NCBI RefSeq assembly: GCF_002160135.1
Contig: NZ_NFJZ01000003.1
Coordinates: 1 to 64,000, forward strand
Length of the DNA stretch: 64,000 nt
Direction: 5' to 3'
Source: Lachnoclostridium sp. An196
GTDB taxonomy: Bacteria > Bacillota > Clostridia > Lachnospirales > Lachnospiraceae
Each line of letters begins with the position of its first letter. The first letter of the stretch is position 1. Shown in pieces: positions 26,624-36,440 of the stretch. Made by a program: the position numbers and the translations under genes. Below the pieces are notes generated by a model. That model searched no databases. It was not told the origin of the DNA and was given only the letters and a program-made list of their open reading frames with translations.

Positions 26624-27325
26624 ATGAACATTTTAGTCTGTGACGATGACCGGGCGATCGTAGACGCCATCGAGATCTATTTAAGCCAGGAGGGCTATAC
26701 AGTATTAAAAGCATATGACGGACTGGAGGCAATCCGGATGCTTCAGGAGCATGAGGTGCACCTGCTCTTGCTTGATATTATGATGCCCCATATGGACGGT
26801 ATCCGCGCTACAGTCAAGATACGTCAGACCAGCGGGATCCCGATTATTTTCCTTTCTGCAAAGTCGGAAGATACGGATAAGATTCTGGGTCTGAATATCG
26901 GCGCGGACGATTACATCACCAAACCGTTTAATCCGCTGGAGCTGACAGCCAGAGTAAAATCACTGCTGCGGCGTTATACGCAGCTGGGAGCGATCTCTGA
27001 GCAGCGGCCGTCCATATTCCGGATCGGAGGTCTGATGGTAGACGACGACCGCAAAGAGGTGACTGTGGACGGAGAGCCGGTGAAACTGACGCCTATTGAG
27101 TACCAGATCCTTCTTTTGCTGATGAAGAATCCCGGGAAAGTGTTCTCTATCGCCCAGATCTATGAGAAGATCTGGAATGAGGATGCCATCGGGGGAGACA
27201 ATACAGTAGCTGTACATATTCGTCATATCCGGGAAAAAATCGAAATCAATCCCAAAGACCCCAGATATCTGAAAGTTGTCTGGGGAGTGGGATACAAGAT
27301 TGATCGGGAACAGGAGAGAATATGA
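26624..27325 (+). CDS. OmpR-family response regulator
   Basis: 233 residues. Receiver domain with phosphoacceptor Asp51 in LLLLDIMMPHMDG and switch Lys in DDYITKPFNPLEL; C-terminal winged helix with VKLTPIEYQILLLLMKNPGK and the recognition region DNTVAVHIRHIREKIE. VanR/VncR-like in type. ATG follows AAAAGGAGAGACGAAT. Overlaps the kinase gene by 4 bp. Confidence 0.93.
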   Translation: MNILVCDDDRAIVDAIEIYLSQEGYTVLKAYDGLEAIRMLQEHEVHLLLLDIMMPHMDGIRATVKIRQTSGIPIIFLSAKSEDTDKILGLNIGADDYITKPFNPLELTARVKSLLRRYTQLGAISEQRPSIFRIGGLMVDDDRKEVTVDGEPVKLTPIEYQILLLLMKNPGKVFSIAQIYEKIWNEDAIGGDNTVAVHIRHIREKIEINPKDPRYLKVVWGVGYKIDREQERI

Positions 27326-29343
27326 AGAATAGAAGAAAAAAAACATCCGTTTTCCGGAGAATCATTCTGGGAATCAATCTGGTTATGCTGGCAGTGCTGG
27401 CAGTCGGAGCAATTATAGGAAACGGATATCAATATACACAGGAAACCTGGCGGGACGCGCTGAATGGGAAAACATATGTGGAGACGGCCGCATTTCAGGA
27501 TCTGGCTTCCGACGCGGTCTATAACTCTATTGGAGCGCTGGCAAGAACCAGCAGGATGGAGCGGGCAGGCGAATTTGATCCGGACCGGATTATCCGCATC
27601 CGTGATTATCTGGACAGCAGAACAGTCTATGATGAGGTATCGGAGGAGGAGAAAGAAGACGGAATCTGCTACCGACAGGGGGATCTTTACCAGTGGAGCC
27701 TGAAAGGAACTACGATTAGGGATAACGTGCTGCAGGAGGTATATCAGCCTCTCTTTTACGGAAGCATTCAGGAATATGCCAACCAGTGCGGAGAAGAATA
27801 TCAGGAGCTGGTAGATCAGATCCAGGAGGCGATGGAGCGGCTGAAAGAAGACGTGGCGGCCTATCAGCAGGATCTGAAAACCTGGAATTCCGGCGCTACC
27901 AATGTGCGCTTCGCGCTCTGGGATCTGGGCAGCGGGGAATTTTACACCAATGTGGCAGAACTGGAGAAGACAGAGCCTGCACAGGAAAGTCTGGAGGCAT
28001 ATTTTAAAGATTTTGGAAGCTATTATATTTTTGACAGCCGTTCTACCAGTGTGTCGCAGGTAAACGTGGGAGACTATTATTCTTATAATACCCAAGCGCT
28101 CTTGACGGGCGGCGCCGCGCACCTGGATGGGGAATATCAGCTGTATGTGGGGATTGACACTTCCTTCCCGGTGTCGGATCAGTTTCAGCGCGGCCAGATA
28201 GAGTATGAGAATGCTGTCGGAACGATCATCCCGTATATGAAAGGAATGGGAGTGCTGGCGGTCATATGGCTTGTCACTCTGCCGGCGCTTCTTGTTACGC
28301 TGATCCGCGGAGCGCGGAGACTGGGAACCGCGCTGCTGGAAAGAGTGCATGTGGCGGTCCGTATCGCGATCTATTTTGTGGCTTATCAACTGATCCAGAT
28401 GCTGATCCGGCTTCTGCCGGGGACAGGCGCCGCAGAGGACGTGCTGATGCTGACCCTGAACGCGGGAGTGCTGGCGATCCTGATTCTGGACGGAATTCAG
28501 CGTCAGAAGCTTCTGGAAGGCGTGGAGTCCATGAAATCCGGCAGGGAAGAATCCGGGATTCCCACAGAGCATCTGTTCTGGAATAACCGCAGGATGGCGG
28601 AAGCAGTCAACGGGCTGGGAGAAGACCTGAAGAGCGCGGTGCAGGAACAGATGAAAAGCGAGCGGATGAAGGCGGATCTGATCACCAATGTGTCCCATGA
28701 CCTGAAGACGCCCCTGACGTCCATCATCAATTATGTGGATCTGATGAAGCGGGAGCCCATCGAGAATACCAGGGCAGAAGAGTACCTGGAGGTGCTGGAT
28801 CAGAAATCCCAGAGGCTGAAACAGCTGACAGAAGATCTGGTGGAAGCATCCAGAGCCAGCTCCGGCAATGTGACGCTTCAGATTACACGTATTGATCTGA
28901 AGGAACTGCTGATGCAGACCAGCGGAGAATTTGAAGAACGATTCGCGGCCCGCGGATTAAAGTTTGTCGCTTCCTATCCGCAGGGACCTCTGTATGTGAA
29001 AGCGGACGGGCGCAGATTGTGGAGAATCATCGAAAATCTGTACCGGAATGTGGAAAAATACGCTATGCCGCACACCCGGGTCTATCTGGACGTGGCACGG
29101 GAAGAGGGCGAAGCGGTTGTATCCATGAAGAATATTTCGGAACAGCCTCTGAATATTTCAGCGGAAGAACTGACGGAACGCTTTACCAGAGGAGATGAAT
29201 CCCGTACCACGGAAGGCAGCGGGCTGGGATTGTCTATCGCGAAAGATCTGACAGAACTGCAGAACGGCAGATTCGAGATCTATCTGGACGGAGATCTGTT
29301 TAAAGTGACAGTGGCGTTTCCGTGCGATATGGAAAAAGAATAG
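27322..29343 (+). CDS. Sensor histidine kinase with large extracellular domain
   Basis: 673 residues. N-terminal TM ([20 protein letters not shown]), an extracytoplasmic region of about 270 residues predicted partly coiled ([20 protein letters not shown]), then a cluster of about three TM segments (300-390) and no obvious HAMP. Phosphoacceptor His near 458 in [15 protein letters not shown]; HATPase domain with [12 protein letters not shown]. The ATP-binding N box is atypical ([14 protein letters not shown]). Partner of the regulator at 26624. The signal is unknown; the cell-envelope-type architecture suggests antibiotic or envelope stress. Confidence 0.9.
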   Translation: MKNRRKKTSVFRRIILGINLVMLAVLAVGAIIGNGYQYTQETWRDALNGKTYVETAAFQDLASDAVYNSIGALARTSRMERAGEFDPDRIIRIRDYLDSRTVYDEVSEEEKEDGICYRQGDLYQWSLKGTTIRDNVLQEVYQPLFYGSIQEYANQCGEEYQELVDQIQEAMERLKEDVAAYQQDLKTWNSGATNVRFALWDLGSGEFYTNVAELEKTEPAQESLEAYFKDFGSYYIFDSRSTSVSQVNVGDYYSYNTQALLTGGAAHLDGEYQLYVGIDTSFPVSDQFQRGQIEYENAVGTIIPYMKGMGVLAVIWLVTLPALLVTLIRGARRLGTALLERVHVAVRIAIYFVAYQLIQMLIRLLPGTGAAEDVLMLTLNAGVLAILILDGIQRQKLLEGVESMKSGREESGIPTEHLFWNNRRMAEAVNGLGEDLKSAVQEQMKSERMKADLITNVSHDLKTPLTSIINYVDLMKREPIENTRAEEYLEVLDQKSQRLKQLTEDLVEASRASSGNVTLQITRIDLKELLMQTSGEFEERFAARGLKFVASYPQGPLYVKADGRRLWRIIENLYRNVEKYAMPHTRVYLDVAREEGEAVVSMKNISEQPLNISAEELTERFTRGDESRTTEGSGLGLSIAKDLTELQNGRFEIYLDGDLFKVTVAFPCDMEKE

Positions 29344-29355
29344 TATTATTTGTGG

Positions 29356-29393
29356 TTGCTTTTACACCATGGCAATTGTATAATTGTATACAA
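29356..29393 (+). promoter_or_regulatory. Sigma-A promoter and GntR-like palindrome of the hydratase gene
   Basis: TTGCTT (29356-29361), 17-nt spacer, TATAAT (29379-29384). The perfect 10-bp palindrome TTGTATACAA (29384-29393) directly follows the -10, overlapping the expected transcription start. TnGTATACnA-type palindromes are typical of GntR-family regulators, so repression is plausible. Confidence 0.65.
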
Positions 29394-29414
29394 ATCCGTT
29401 TTATGGAGGTGCGT

Positions 29415-31700
29415 ATGATTCAATTATATAATGGAGGCGCTTATGTGCTGAACGGATCCGAGATCATCCCGGATTCCCCGGATGCACAGAAAGTGCTTGC
29501 CGGAAAGATGGCTCAGGTGCCGTCCAAAGAAGAGGCGAGAAAACAGACGATTGCCTATGGTATCCTGAAACAGCACAATACATCCGGCAGTATGGAAAAG
29601 CTGCAGATACGTTTTGACAAGCTCACATCCCATGACATTACATATGTGGGCATTATCCAGACCGCACGCGCTTCGGGACTGGAAAAATTTCCTATGCCTT
29701 ATGTGCTGACGAACTGTCATAACAGTCTTTGCGCAGTGGGAGGAACCATCAACGAGGATGACCATATGTTTGGCCTGACCTGCGCGAAAAAATACGGCGG
29801 AGTGTATGTGCCGCCTCATCAGGCGGTAATCCACCAGTATGCCCGCGAGATGCTTTCCGGCGGGGGGCAGATGATATTAGGGTCGGACAGTCATACCCGT
29901 TACGGCGCGTTGGGCACCATGGCTATGGGCGAAGGCGGTCCGGAGCTGGTAAAACAGCTGCTGAACCAGACCTACGATATCCCCATGCCGGGCGTAGTGG
30001 GCGTATATCTGACCGGGGAACCGGTCAGGGGCGTCGGGCCTCAGGATGTGGCGCTGGCGATTATCAAGGAAGTATTCGCCAACGGATATGTTAATAATAA
30101 AGTGATGGAATTTATCGGCGACGGAGTCGGAAAACTGAGCGCGGATTTCCGTATCGGCATCGATGTTATGACCACGGAGACCACCTGCCTGTCCTCGATC
30201 TGGAAGACAGACGAGGCGATCCGGGAGTTCTATGAGATCCACGGAAGACCTGAGGATTATAAGGAACTGAATCCGGGCGGCACGGCGTATTATGACGGCA
30301 TGATCGTGGTAGATCTGGGAGAGATCCGTCCCATGATCGCTATGCCGTTCCATCCCAGCAACGCGTATACGATTGATGAGCTGAACGCGAACCTGGACGA
30401 TATCCTGGCAGATTGTGAGAAGCGTGCCAAGGTCAGCCTGGGAGATCAGGTGTCCTTCTCGCTGAGAGATAAAGTACATAACGGACGCCTGTATGTGGAT
30501 CAGGGCATCATCGCCGGCTGTGCGGGCGGCGGATTTGAAAACATCTGCGCGGCGGCGGACATTCTGGACGGAAAGAGTATCGGAGCCGACGAATTTACGC
30601 TGAGCGTTTACCCGGCTTCCATGCCGATCTATATGGAACTGGTGAAAAATGGTTCCGCTGCCATGCTGATGCAGACCGGAGCGGTCCTGAAGACCGCATT
30701 CTGCGGACCTTGTTTCGGCGCAGGGGATACGCCGTGCAACAATGGTTTCAGCATCCGCCATTCCACCAGGAATTTCCCGAACCGGGAAGGTTCCAAGCTG
30801 CAGAACGGTCAGATCGCGTCCGTTGCGTTGATGGACGCGCGCTCTATCGCCGCTACGGCAGCCAACAAAGGATATCTGACGGCGGCTACGGACCTGGATG
30901 TTGAATACCGGAATCCGAAATATATATTTGATAAACAGATTTATGAAAACCGTGTATTTGACAGCAAGGGCGAGGCGGATCCGGATGTGCAGATCCATTT
31001 CGGTCCCAATATCAAAGACTGGCCGGCTATGAGCGAGCTGCCGGAGTATCTGATCCTGAAAGTGGTATCGGAGATCCATGATCCGGTGACGACCACGGAC
31101 GAGCTGATCCCTTCGGGAGAGACTTCCTCCTATCGTTCTAATCCGCTGGGGCTGGCGGAGTTTACCCTGTCCAGAAAAGATCCGGAGTATGTGGGACGCG
31201 CCAAGAAAGTCCAGGCGGCGCAGAAAGCGCTGGAAGCAGGGCAGAGTCCGGAAGAAGCGCTGCCGGAGCTGAAAGATGTCCTGGATACGATCCGCGCTTC
31301 TTATCCGGAAGTGACAGACCGGAATATGGGAGTCGGAAGCACGATCTTTGCAGTCAAACCTGGAGACGGTTCCGCGAGGGAGCAGGCGGCGTCCTGTCAG
31401 AAGGTGCTGGGAGGCTGGGCGAATATCGCCAACAGCTACGCCACCAAGCGTTACCGTTCCAATCTGATTAACTGGGGGATGCTGCCGTTCCTGATCGAGG
31501 AAGGAGACCTGCCTTTTGTCAACGGTGATTATCTGTTTGTTCCGAACATCGCGGAAGCCGTTAAAAATAAAGCTTCGGAAGTGAAAGCGTATGTGGTGAA
31601 AGACGGTATGAAGGAATTTACCCTGAAGCTGGGCGAGATGACGGATGATGAGAGAGAGATCATTCTGAAGGGATGTCTGATTAATTATAACCGGGTTTAA
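29415..31700 (+). CDS. Aconitase-family hydratase (YbhJ-like)
   Basis: 761 residues of the aconitase superfamily, catalysing a dehydration/hydration of an unknown hydroxy-acid. [4Fe-4S] and substrate motifs include [20 protein letters not shown] and the double Cys of [17 protein letters not shown]; the swivel domain lies C-terminal ([11 protein letters not shown] and later [11 protein letters not shown]). It resembles the uncharacterised hydratase group rather than AcnA/AcnB or LeuC. ATG 29415 follows GGAGGTGCGT; a frame extends upstream to 29322 inside the kinase gene but lies across the promoter. A stand-alone gene ended by the terminator at 31712. Confidence 0.88.
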   Translation: MIQLYNGGAYVLNGSEIIPDSPDAQKVLAGKMAQVPSKEEARKQTIAYGILKQHNTSGSMEKLQIRFDKLTSHDITYVGIIQTARASGLEKFPMPYVLTNCHNSLCAVGGTINEDDHMFGLTCAKKYGGVYVPPHQAVIHQYAREMLSGGGQMILGSDSHTRYGALGTMAMGEGGPELVKQLLNQTYDIPMPGVVGVYLTGEPVRGVGPQDVALAIIKEVFANGYVNNKVMEFIGDGVGKLSADFRIGIDVMTTETTCLSSIWKTDEAIREFYEIHGRPEDYKELNPGGTAYYDGMIVVDLGEIRPMIAMPFHPSNAYTIDELNANLDDILADCEKRAKVSLGDQVSFSLRDKVHNGRLYVDQGIIAGCAGGGFENICAAADILDGKSIGADEFTLSVYPASMPIYMELVKNGSAAMLMQTGAVLKTAFCGPCFGAGDTPCNNGFSIRHSTRNFPNREGSKLQNGQIASVALMDARSIAATAANKGYLTAATDLDVEYRNPKYIFDKQIYENRVFDSKGEADPDVQIHFGPNIKDWPAMSELPEYLILKVVSEIHDPVTTTDELIPSGETSSYRSNPLGLAEFTLSRKDPEYVGRAKKVQAAQKALEAGQSPEEALPELKDVLDTIRASYPEVTDRNMGVGSTIFAVKPGDGSAREQAASCQKVLGGWANIANSYATKRYRSNLINWGMLPFLIEEGDLPFVNGDYLFVPNIAEAVKNKASEVKAYVVKDGMKEFTLKLGEMTDDEREIILKGCLINYNRV

Positions 31701-31711
31701 AATCTGATAAT

Positions 31712-31748
31712 AAGGCGGAATTTCCTGTCATGGAGATCCCGCCTTTTT
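31712..31748. terminator. Terminator between convergent genes
   Basis: AAGGCGG (31712-31718) pairs with CCGCCTT (31739-31745) followed by TTTTTC on the plus strand. On the minus strand the stem is followed by TTATTATC, so it may also serve the histidine kinase gene arriving from the right. Confidence 0.8.
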
Positions 31749-31749
31749 C

Positions 31750-33183
31750 TTACCTGTCTGTTTCCTCCTCCGCCTCGCTCAGCGAGAAGACAAACTCGGT
31801 GCCGACGCCTTCGGTGCTGATCACATTGATATTTTCCCCGTGCATCTGGATAATCTCTTTGACGATGGAGAGTCCCAGGCCGGTGCCTCTCTTATCCTTT
31901 CCGCGGGAGAGATCTGTCTTATAAAACCGTTCCCATATTTTTTTCAGACTGTCTTTGGGAATTCCGATTCCTGTGTCACGCACAGATACAAAGATCTTTC
32001 CAAAGCGCGGCGTGGTTTCTACCGTGATGACCGAATCCGGATGGCTGAATTTGATCGCGTTGTCGATCAGGTTGTAAAGTACCTGCTGGATCTTGCCCAT
32101 GTCCGCGAAGACATAGGACTGGGGATCGGCAAAGAGCAGGTTGAAGGCGATTCTCCGGGAGGTACAGGTGCCTTCAAAGGAAGCGGCGGTGTTTTTGATC
32201 ACTGTATTAATATCAAAACGGGTCTTGTCCAGACGGTTTTGCTTGGGATTCATGGCGTTCAGCTCCAGCAGGCCGCTGGTCAGCTTGGTCAGGCGTTCCG
32301 TTTCCCGGAGCACGATGTTCAGGTATTTTTCCTGCATCTCAGGAGGGATCGTGCCGTCCAGCATGGCTTCAATATAGCCTTTTATGGATGTGAGCGGCGA
32401 ACGGAAGTCGTGCGAAATATTGGAAATCATCTTCCGTTGGTCTTCGTCCGCGTCTTTGAGGGCCTGAGCCATAAAATCCATGGTGTTGGAAAGAATGCCC
32501 AGTTCGTCGTCACGGTCCATGGCGATGGGATAGTCGAAATTGCCGGCGGCATATTCCCCGGCAGCCCGTCTGAGTCTGCGCAGCGGCAGATAGACGATGA
32601 ACCAGCCTGCGGCTGCGAAGATAAATGTCAGCAGCATCAAAAGGATCAGTGTAATATAAAACGCAAGCAGATAGCCTTCTTTTTCCTGAATCACGGAAGA
32701 CATGGGGGTGTGTACCGCAATGTATCCGCGCACATGATAATTATGGGTGACCGGAACCAGTACGCTCAGGGTCTCCTGGTCGAACATGCCGAAAAAATCT
32801 CCCGTGGTATAATATTTTCCTCCGGGCAGTACCGAATTAAAATCCGGAATTTCCAGAGATTCTGCGGGGATCTCGTCATCCGCAGAGCTCAGGACCAGAC
32901 TGCCGTCCCGGCTGATGAGCCATATCTCCGCGTTCAGGTAGACATCCAGGGAAGACAGATAGGGCTGGATTCCGGAAAGCGAGCGTTGATCCTCCATGTC
33001 GCCGGGATAAGTAGCTACGTACTGGTCAGCCAGATACAGCCCTTCCTGATAAAAGGAACTGGCCTTTTCTTCCACCGTGTGATCCAGAAGCAGCCTGGAT
33101 GTGACGGTGGAAATGCAGAAAAAGGCACACAGCCCGAAAATCAGATACGCGATGATAAATTTTATGTTCAGTGAAAGGTGCAT
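31750..33183 (-). CDS. HAMP-containing sensor histidine kinase
   Basis: 477 residues. TM1 (IKFIIAYLIFGLCAFFCIST), extracellular domain about 30-165, TM2 near 170-195, HAMP about 195-245, phosphoacceptor His near 257 in ISNISHDFRSPLTSIKGY, and HATPase with NLIDNAIKFS and GTGLGLSIVKEII. Its ATG shares one base with the stop of the response regulator gene. Similar to envelope-sensing kinases; signal unknown. Confidence 0.92.
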   Translation of the reverse strand: MHLSLNIKFIIAYLIFGLCAFFCISTVTSRLLLDHTVEEKASSFYQEGLYLADQYVATYPGDMEDQRSLSGIQPYLSSLDVYLNAEIWLISRDGSLVLSSADDEIPAESLEIPDFNSVLPGGKYYTTGDFFGMFDQETLSVLVPVTHNYHVRGYIAVHTPMSSVIQEKEGYLLAFYITLILLMLLTFIFAAAGWFIVYLPLRRLRRAAGEYAAGNFDYPIAMDRDDELGILSNTMDFMAQALKDADEDQRKMISNISHDFRSPLTSIKGYIEAMLDGTIPPEMQEKYLNIVLRETERLTKLTSGLLELNAMNPKQNRLDKTRFDINTVIKNTAASFEGTCTSRRIAFNLLFADPQSYVFADMGKIQQVLYNLIDNAIKFSHPDSVITVETTPRFGKIFVSVRDTGIGIPKDSLKKIWERFYKTDLSRGKDKRGTGLGLSIVKEIIQMHGENINVISTEGVGTEFVFSLSEAEEETDR

Positions 33184-33878
33184 TATTTCACCTCGAATTT
33201 ATATCCGATCCCCCAGACGGTGGCCAGACGCCAGGAATCGTGATCCTTGATCTTTTCCCGCAGCCTTTTGATATGAACATCTACCGTGCGGGTATCTCCG
33301 ATATATTCATAGCCCCAGATATGATCCAGAAGCTGCTCTCTGGTAAATACCTGATTTGGGGAAGAAGCAAGGAAATATAAAAGTTCCAGCTCCTTGGGCG
33401 GCATCTCCACCGTATGGCCCTGATAGATCACAGAATAATTAGTCTGGTTGATGATCAGATCCGGATACTGGACAATTTTGGATTCGCTGCCGGTTTCCGG
33501 CCTCGCCGGCTGAAAACGGCGCAGCACCGCTTTGACCCGGGCAACCAGCTCTTTGGAATCGAAAGGTTTGATCATATAGTCGTCTGCTCCCAGTTCCAGG
33601 CCCAGTACTTTGTCAAAAATCTCTCCTTTCGCGGAAAGCATGATGATGGGAGTATTGGAACGGGTACGGATCTCCCTGCAGACCTGGTAGCCGTCTATGC
33701 CCGGAAGCATCAGATCCAGCAGGATCAGATTCGGCGCGAAGCTGTCAAAGACCTGCAAAGCCTGTTCCCCGTCGGTCACAATTTTTACTTCGTAACATTC
33801 TTTGGTCAGATAAAGAGAGATCAGTTCCGCAATATTAGTATCGTCGTCGACGATGAGTATTTTCTGTTTTGAAGCCAT
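33183..33878 (-). CDS. OmpR-family response regulator
   Basis: 231 residues. Phosphoacceptor Asp55 in LILLDLMLPGIDG, switch Lys in DDYMIKPFDSKEL, winged-helix C-terminus with VEMPPKELELLYFLASSPNQ and GDTRTVDVHIKRLREK. Start follows AGGAGAAACATT. It is 18 bp downstream of mutS2 on the same strand and is probably co-transcribed with it. Confidence 0.93.
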   Translation of the reverse strand: MASKQKILIVDDDTNIAELISLYLTKECYEVKIVTDGEQALQVFDSFAPNLILLDLMLPGIDGYQVCREIRTRSNTPIIMLSAKGEIFDKVLGLELGADDYMIKPFDSKELVARVKAVLRRFQPARPETGSESKIVQYPDLIINQTNYSVIYQGHTVEMPPKELELLYFLASSPNQVFTREQLLDHIWGYEYIGDTRTVDVHIKRLREKIKDHDSWRLATVWGIGYKFEVK

Positions 33879-33896
33879 AATGTTTCTCCTGTCTGT

Positions 33897-36269
33897 TTAT
33901 TTGAACTCCGCAATCGTCACCCCGGCTTCTCCTTCGCCGAAGGTCCCGAGACGGTAGGATTTGATGTACTTGCAGCGTTTCAGGTGCTGCTGCACCGCGC
34001 TGCGCAGAGCGCCGGTACCCTTTCCGTGTACGATCCGCACGCTGGGGACATGAGCCAGATAGGCGTCGTCCAGATACTTGTCCAGATGGCCCATGGCTTC
34101 GTCCACGGTCATGCCGATCAGATTGATCTCGGTGCTGACAGACGCTGATTTTGACATTTTGATATTGCCGCTGCCGGAGGAGCCTTTTCCGGAGACCGGA
34201 TGTTCTGCCTCTCCCAGATATTCCAGGTCATTAATATTTACCTGTGACCGGAGGATTCCCATCTGGACAAAGAGATCGCCTTTGGCGTTGGGAAGGGTGC
34301 TGACAGTGCCCTCCAGGTTCAGGCTCAGTACGCGCACCCGGTCCCCGATATGCAGGGCTGCCGGTTTGACCTTCTTCCGCGGCTTCGCCGGTTTGGCGCT
34401 GGTACTGATTTCGGTATTTTTGATCTTCTCCCGCAGACGGGCGCGCTCGGCCTCCATCTCTTTTACAGAAATATTGTCTTTTCCGAATTTATGGAAATTC
34501 TTCATGGTCTCGTCTGCATAGTCTTTGGCCTCCTGCAAAATAGCGCCCGCCTGTTCCCGGGCGTCGCGGAGGATCTTTTCTTTCTGCTCGTCCAGGCGGT
34601 CCTGTTTCTTCTGCAGGGCATTGCGGAGAGAACGGATCTCCTCTTTGTACCGGGAAATCTCCGCCTGATCCTTTTCCAATGTAACGCGGCTGTGTTCCAG
34701 CTCGGAGATCACGTCTTCGAAGTTCTTATCCTGAACGTCGATCTGCTTTTTGGCATCTTCAATCAGGTGTTCCGGAAGTCCCAGTTTGGCAGAGATGGCG
34801 AACGCGTTGCTTTTGCCGGGAATGCCGATGAGCAGCCGGTAAGTGGGCCTCAGAGATTCCACGTCAAACTCACAGCAGGCATTTTCCACGCCCTGCGTGG
34901 AGAGCGCGTAGATCTTCAGCTCGCTGTAATGAGTCGTCGCCATGGTGCGGATCCCCTGCCTGTGCAGATGGTCCAGAATCGATATGGCCAGGGCGGCGCC
35001 TTCGGTAGGATCGGTACCGGCGCCCAGCTCGTCGAACAGCACCAGAGAGTTCAGGGACGCATCCTTTAAGATAGAAACGATGTTGGTCATATGAGAAGAA
35101 AAGGTACTGAGACTCTGTTCAATACTCTGTTCGTCTCCGATGTCCGCGAATACATCGTCAAATACGGCCAGCTCCGAACGCTCGAAGGCGGGGATATGGA
35201 GCCCGGACTGTCCCATGAGCGTGAAAAGTCCCACTGTCTTCAGAGAGACGGTCTTGCCGCCGGTGTTGGGACCGGTCACGATGAGCAGGTCGAAATCTTT
35301 GCCCAGCCATACGTTGATGGGCACGACTTTTTTAGGATCCAGCAGAGGATGCCGTCCGTCTTTGATGCGGATACAGCCCCTCTCATTGAGCACGGGACGG
35401 GTGGCTTTCATCTCTTTGGCAAGCATGGCCCTGGCGAAAATGAAATCCAGGTCCACCAGCAGGCGGTAATCGTCGGATAAGAACTCCAGATAACCGGCTG
35501 CCGTCTCGCTGAGGGAAGCCAGGACTTTTTCGATCTCCTGCTGCTCCTTGATCTGCAGTTCCTTATAATCGTTGTTCAGCTTGATCACGGCCATGGGTTC
35601 GATGAAAAGGGTCGATCCGGTGGAACTCTGGTCGTGGATCATACCTGCCACCTGGCCGCGGTATTCCGCTTTGACGGGCAGGCAGTATCTTCCGTCCCGC
35701 ATGGTGACTACCGGGTCCTGCAGGTAAGCGCGTGCGGAACCATTTACCATGGCGTTCAGCGTGCTGTGTACGCGGTCGTTCATCTGACGCATGGAACGGC
35801 GTACATGCAGCAGGGCGCCGCTGGCGTCATCTGCCATCTCCTCTTCCGAAAGAATACACCGGCGGATCTCTCCGGCCAGAGACGGAACCGGTTCCAGTAA
35901 TTCGAAAGATTCGTCCAGAGAATCCCGCGAGTCGTCATCTTCTTCCCGCTGTCCGTACCGGCGCACTTTCCCGGCAGTCTCCAGAAGGGACATGATCTGC
36001 AGCAGTTCTCCCATGCCCAGGACCCCGCCCACTTCCAGTCTCTTTATGGAGCCGCGGATGTCGCGGATACCGCCAAAAGACAGGCTGCCTTTGCGGTAAA
36101 TACGGCGCAGGGCGTCTTCGGTCTCTGACTGCAGGCGCTCGATTTCCTCCAGGGAGGAAGATGGCTTAAGGGTGCGGCAGAGCTCTTTGGCGCCTTCAGA
36201 AGCCGCATGCTCTGTCAATATATGAATAATTTTGTCAAATTCTAATGTTTTTAATGCTTTTTGGTTCAT
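33897..36269 (-). CDS. mutS2: MutS2 ATPase/endonuclease
   Basis: 790 residues, the normal MutS2 length. MutS core with Walker A TGPNTGGKT (about 328-336), Walker B LVLFDELGAGTDPTEGAA, then a long coiled coil (about 510-630) and a C-terminal Smr nuclease domain with VRIVHGKGTGALRSAV. In Firmicutes MutS2 acts in recombination control and in rescue of collided ribosomes. I start at ATG 36269 (preceded by AGGAGATATTT on its strand); an upstream extension in the same frame to 36398 crosses the promoter region and has no family similarity. Confidence 0.95.
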   Translation of the reverse strand: MNQKALKTLEFDKIIHILTEHAASEGAKELCRTLKPSSSLEEIERLQSETEDALRRIYRKGSLSFGGIRDIRGSIKRLEVGGVLGMGELLQIMSLLETAGKVRRYGQREEDDDSRDSLDESFELLEPVPSLAGEIRRCILSEEEMADDASGALLHVRRSMRQMNDRVHSTLNAMVNGSARAYLQDPVVTMRDGRYCLPVKAEYRGQVAGMIHDQSSTGSTLFIEPMAVIKLNNDYKELQIKEQQEIEKVLASLSETAAGYLEFLSDDYRLLVDLDFIFARAMLAKEMKATRPVLNERGCIRIKDGRHPLLDPKKVVPINVWLGKDFDLLIVTGPNTGGKTVSLKTVGLFTLMGQSGLHIPAFERSELAVFDDVFADIGDEQSIEQSLSTFSSHMTNIVSILKDASLNSLVLFDELGAGTDPTEGAALAISILDHLHRQGIRTMATTHYSELKIYALSTQGVENACCEFDVESLRPTYRLLIGIPGKSNAFAISAKLGLPEHLIEDAKKQIDVQDKNFEDVISELEHSRVTLEKDQAEISRYKEEIRSLRNALQKKQDRLDEQKEKILRDAREQAGAILQEAKDYADETMKNFHKFGKDNISVKEMEAERARLREKIKNTEISTSAKPAKPRKKVKPAALHIGDRVRVLSLNLEGTVSTLPNAKGDLFVQMGILRSQVNINDLEYLGEAEHPVSGKGSSGSGNIKMSKSASVSTEINLIGMTVDEAMGHLDKYLDDAYLAHVPSVRIVHGKGTGALRSAVQQHLKRCKYIKSYRLGTFGEGEAGVTIAEFK

Positions 36270-36297
36270 AAATATCTCCTGTGTCCGAACTGATATC

Positions 36298-36326
36298 ATT
36301 GTACTCCATTTGAAAAGGAATGAAAA
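36298..36326 (-). promoter_or_regulatory. Candidate mutS2 promoter
   Basis: On the minus strand TTTTCA (36326-36321), 17-nt spacer, TACAAT (36303-36298). It is back to back with the promoter of the HtrA-like gene. Confidence 0.45.
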
Positions 36327-36336
36327 GTAGAACTTA

Positions 36337-36365
36337 TAGACACTTTCAGGGAAATCTAGTATAAT
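36337..36365 (+). promoter_or_regulatory. Sigma-A promoter of the HtrA-like gene
   Basis: TAGACA (36337-36342), 17-nt spacer, TATAAT (36360-36365): five of six and six of six consensus positions. Leader of about 70 nt to the ATG at 36441. Confidence 0.8.
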
Positions 36366-36440
36366 ACTTTCTGGACAACAGCGGGTGAAAACCCTCATGA
36401 CGGACCGGGGGGAGAAGAGTTTCTTTTGCGGGAGGCTGTA

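Noticed and set aside
29877-31079. 400-codon open frame antisense to the hydratase
   Set aside because: Composition typical of an antisense shadow of a GC-biased gene; no family resemblance.
31840-33174. 444-codon open frame antisense to the histidine kinase
   Set aside because: The opposite strand has full kinase motifs; this frame has none.
33897-36398. Longer MutS2 start at 36398
   Set aside because: The extra 43 residues cross the predicted promoter and have no MutS2 similarity; ATG 36269 has a good AGGAG.
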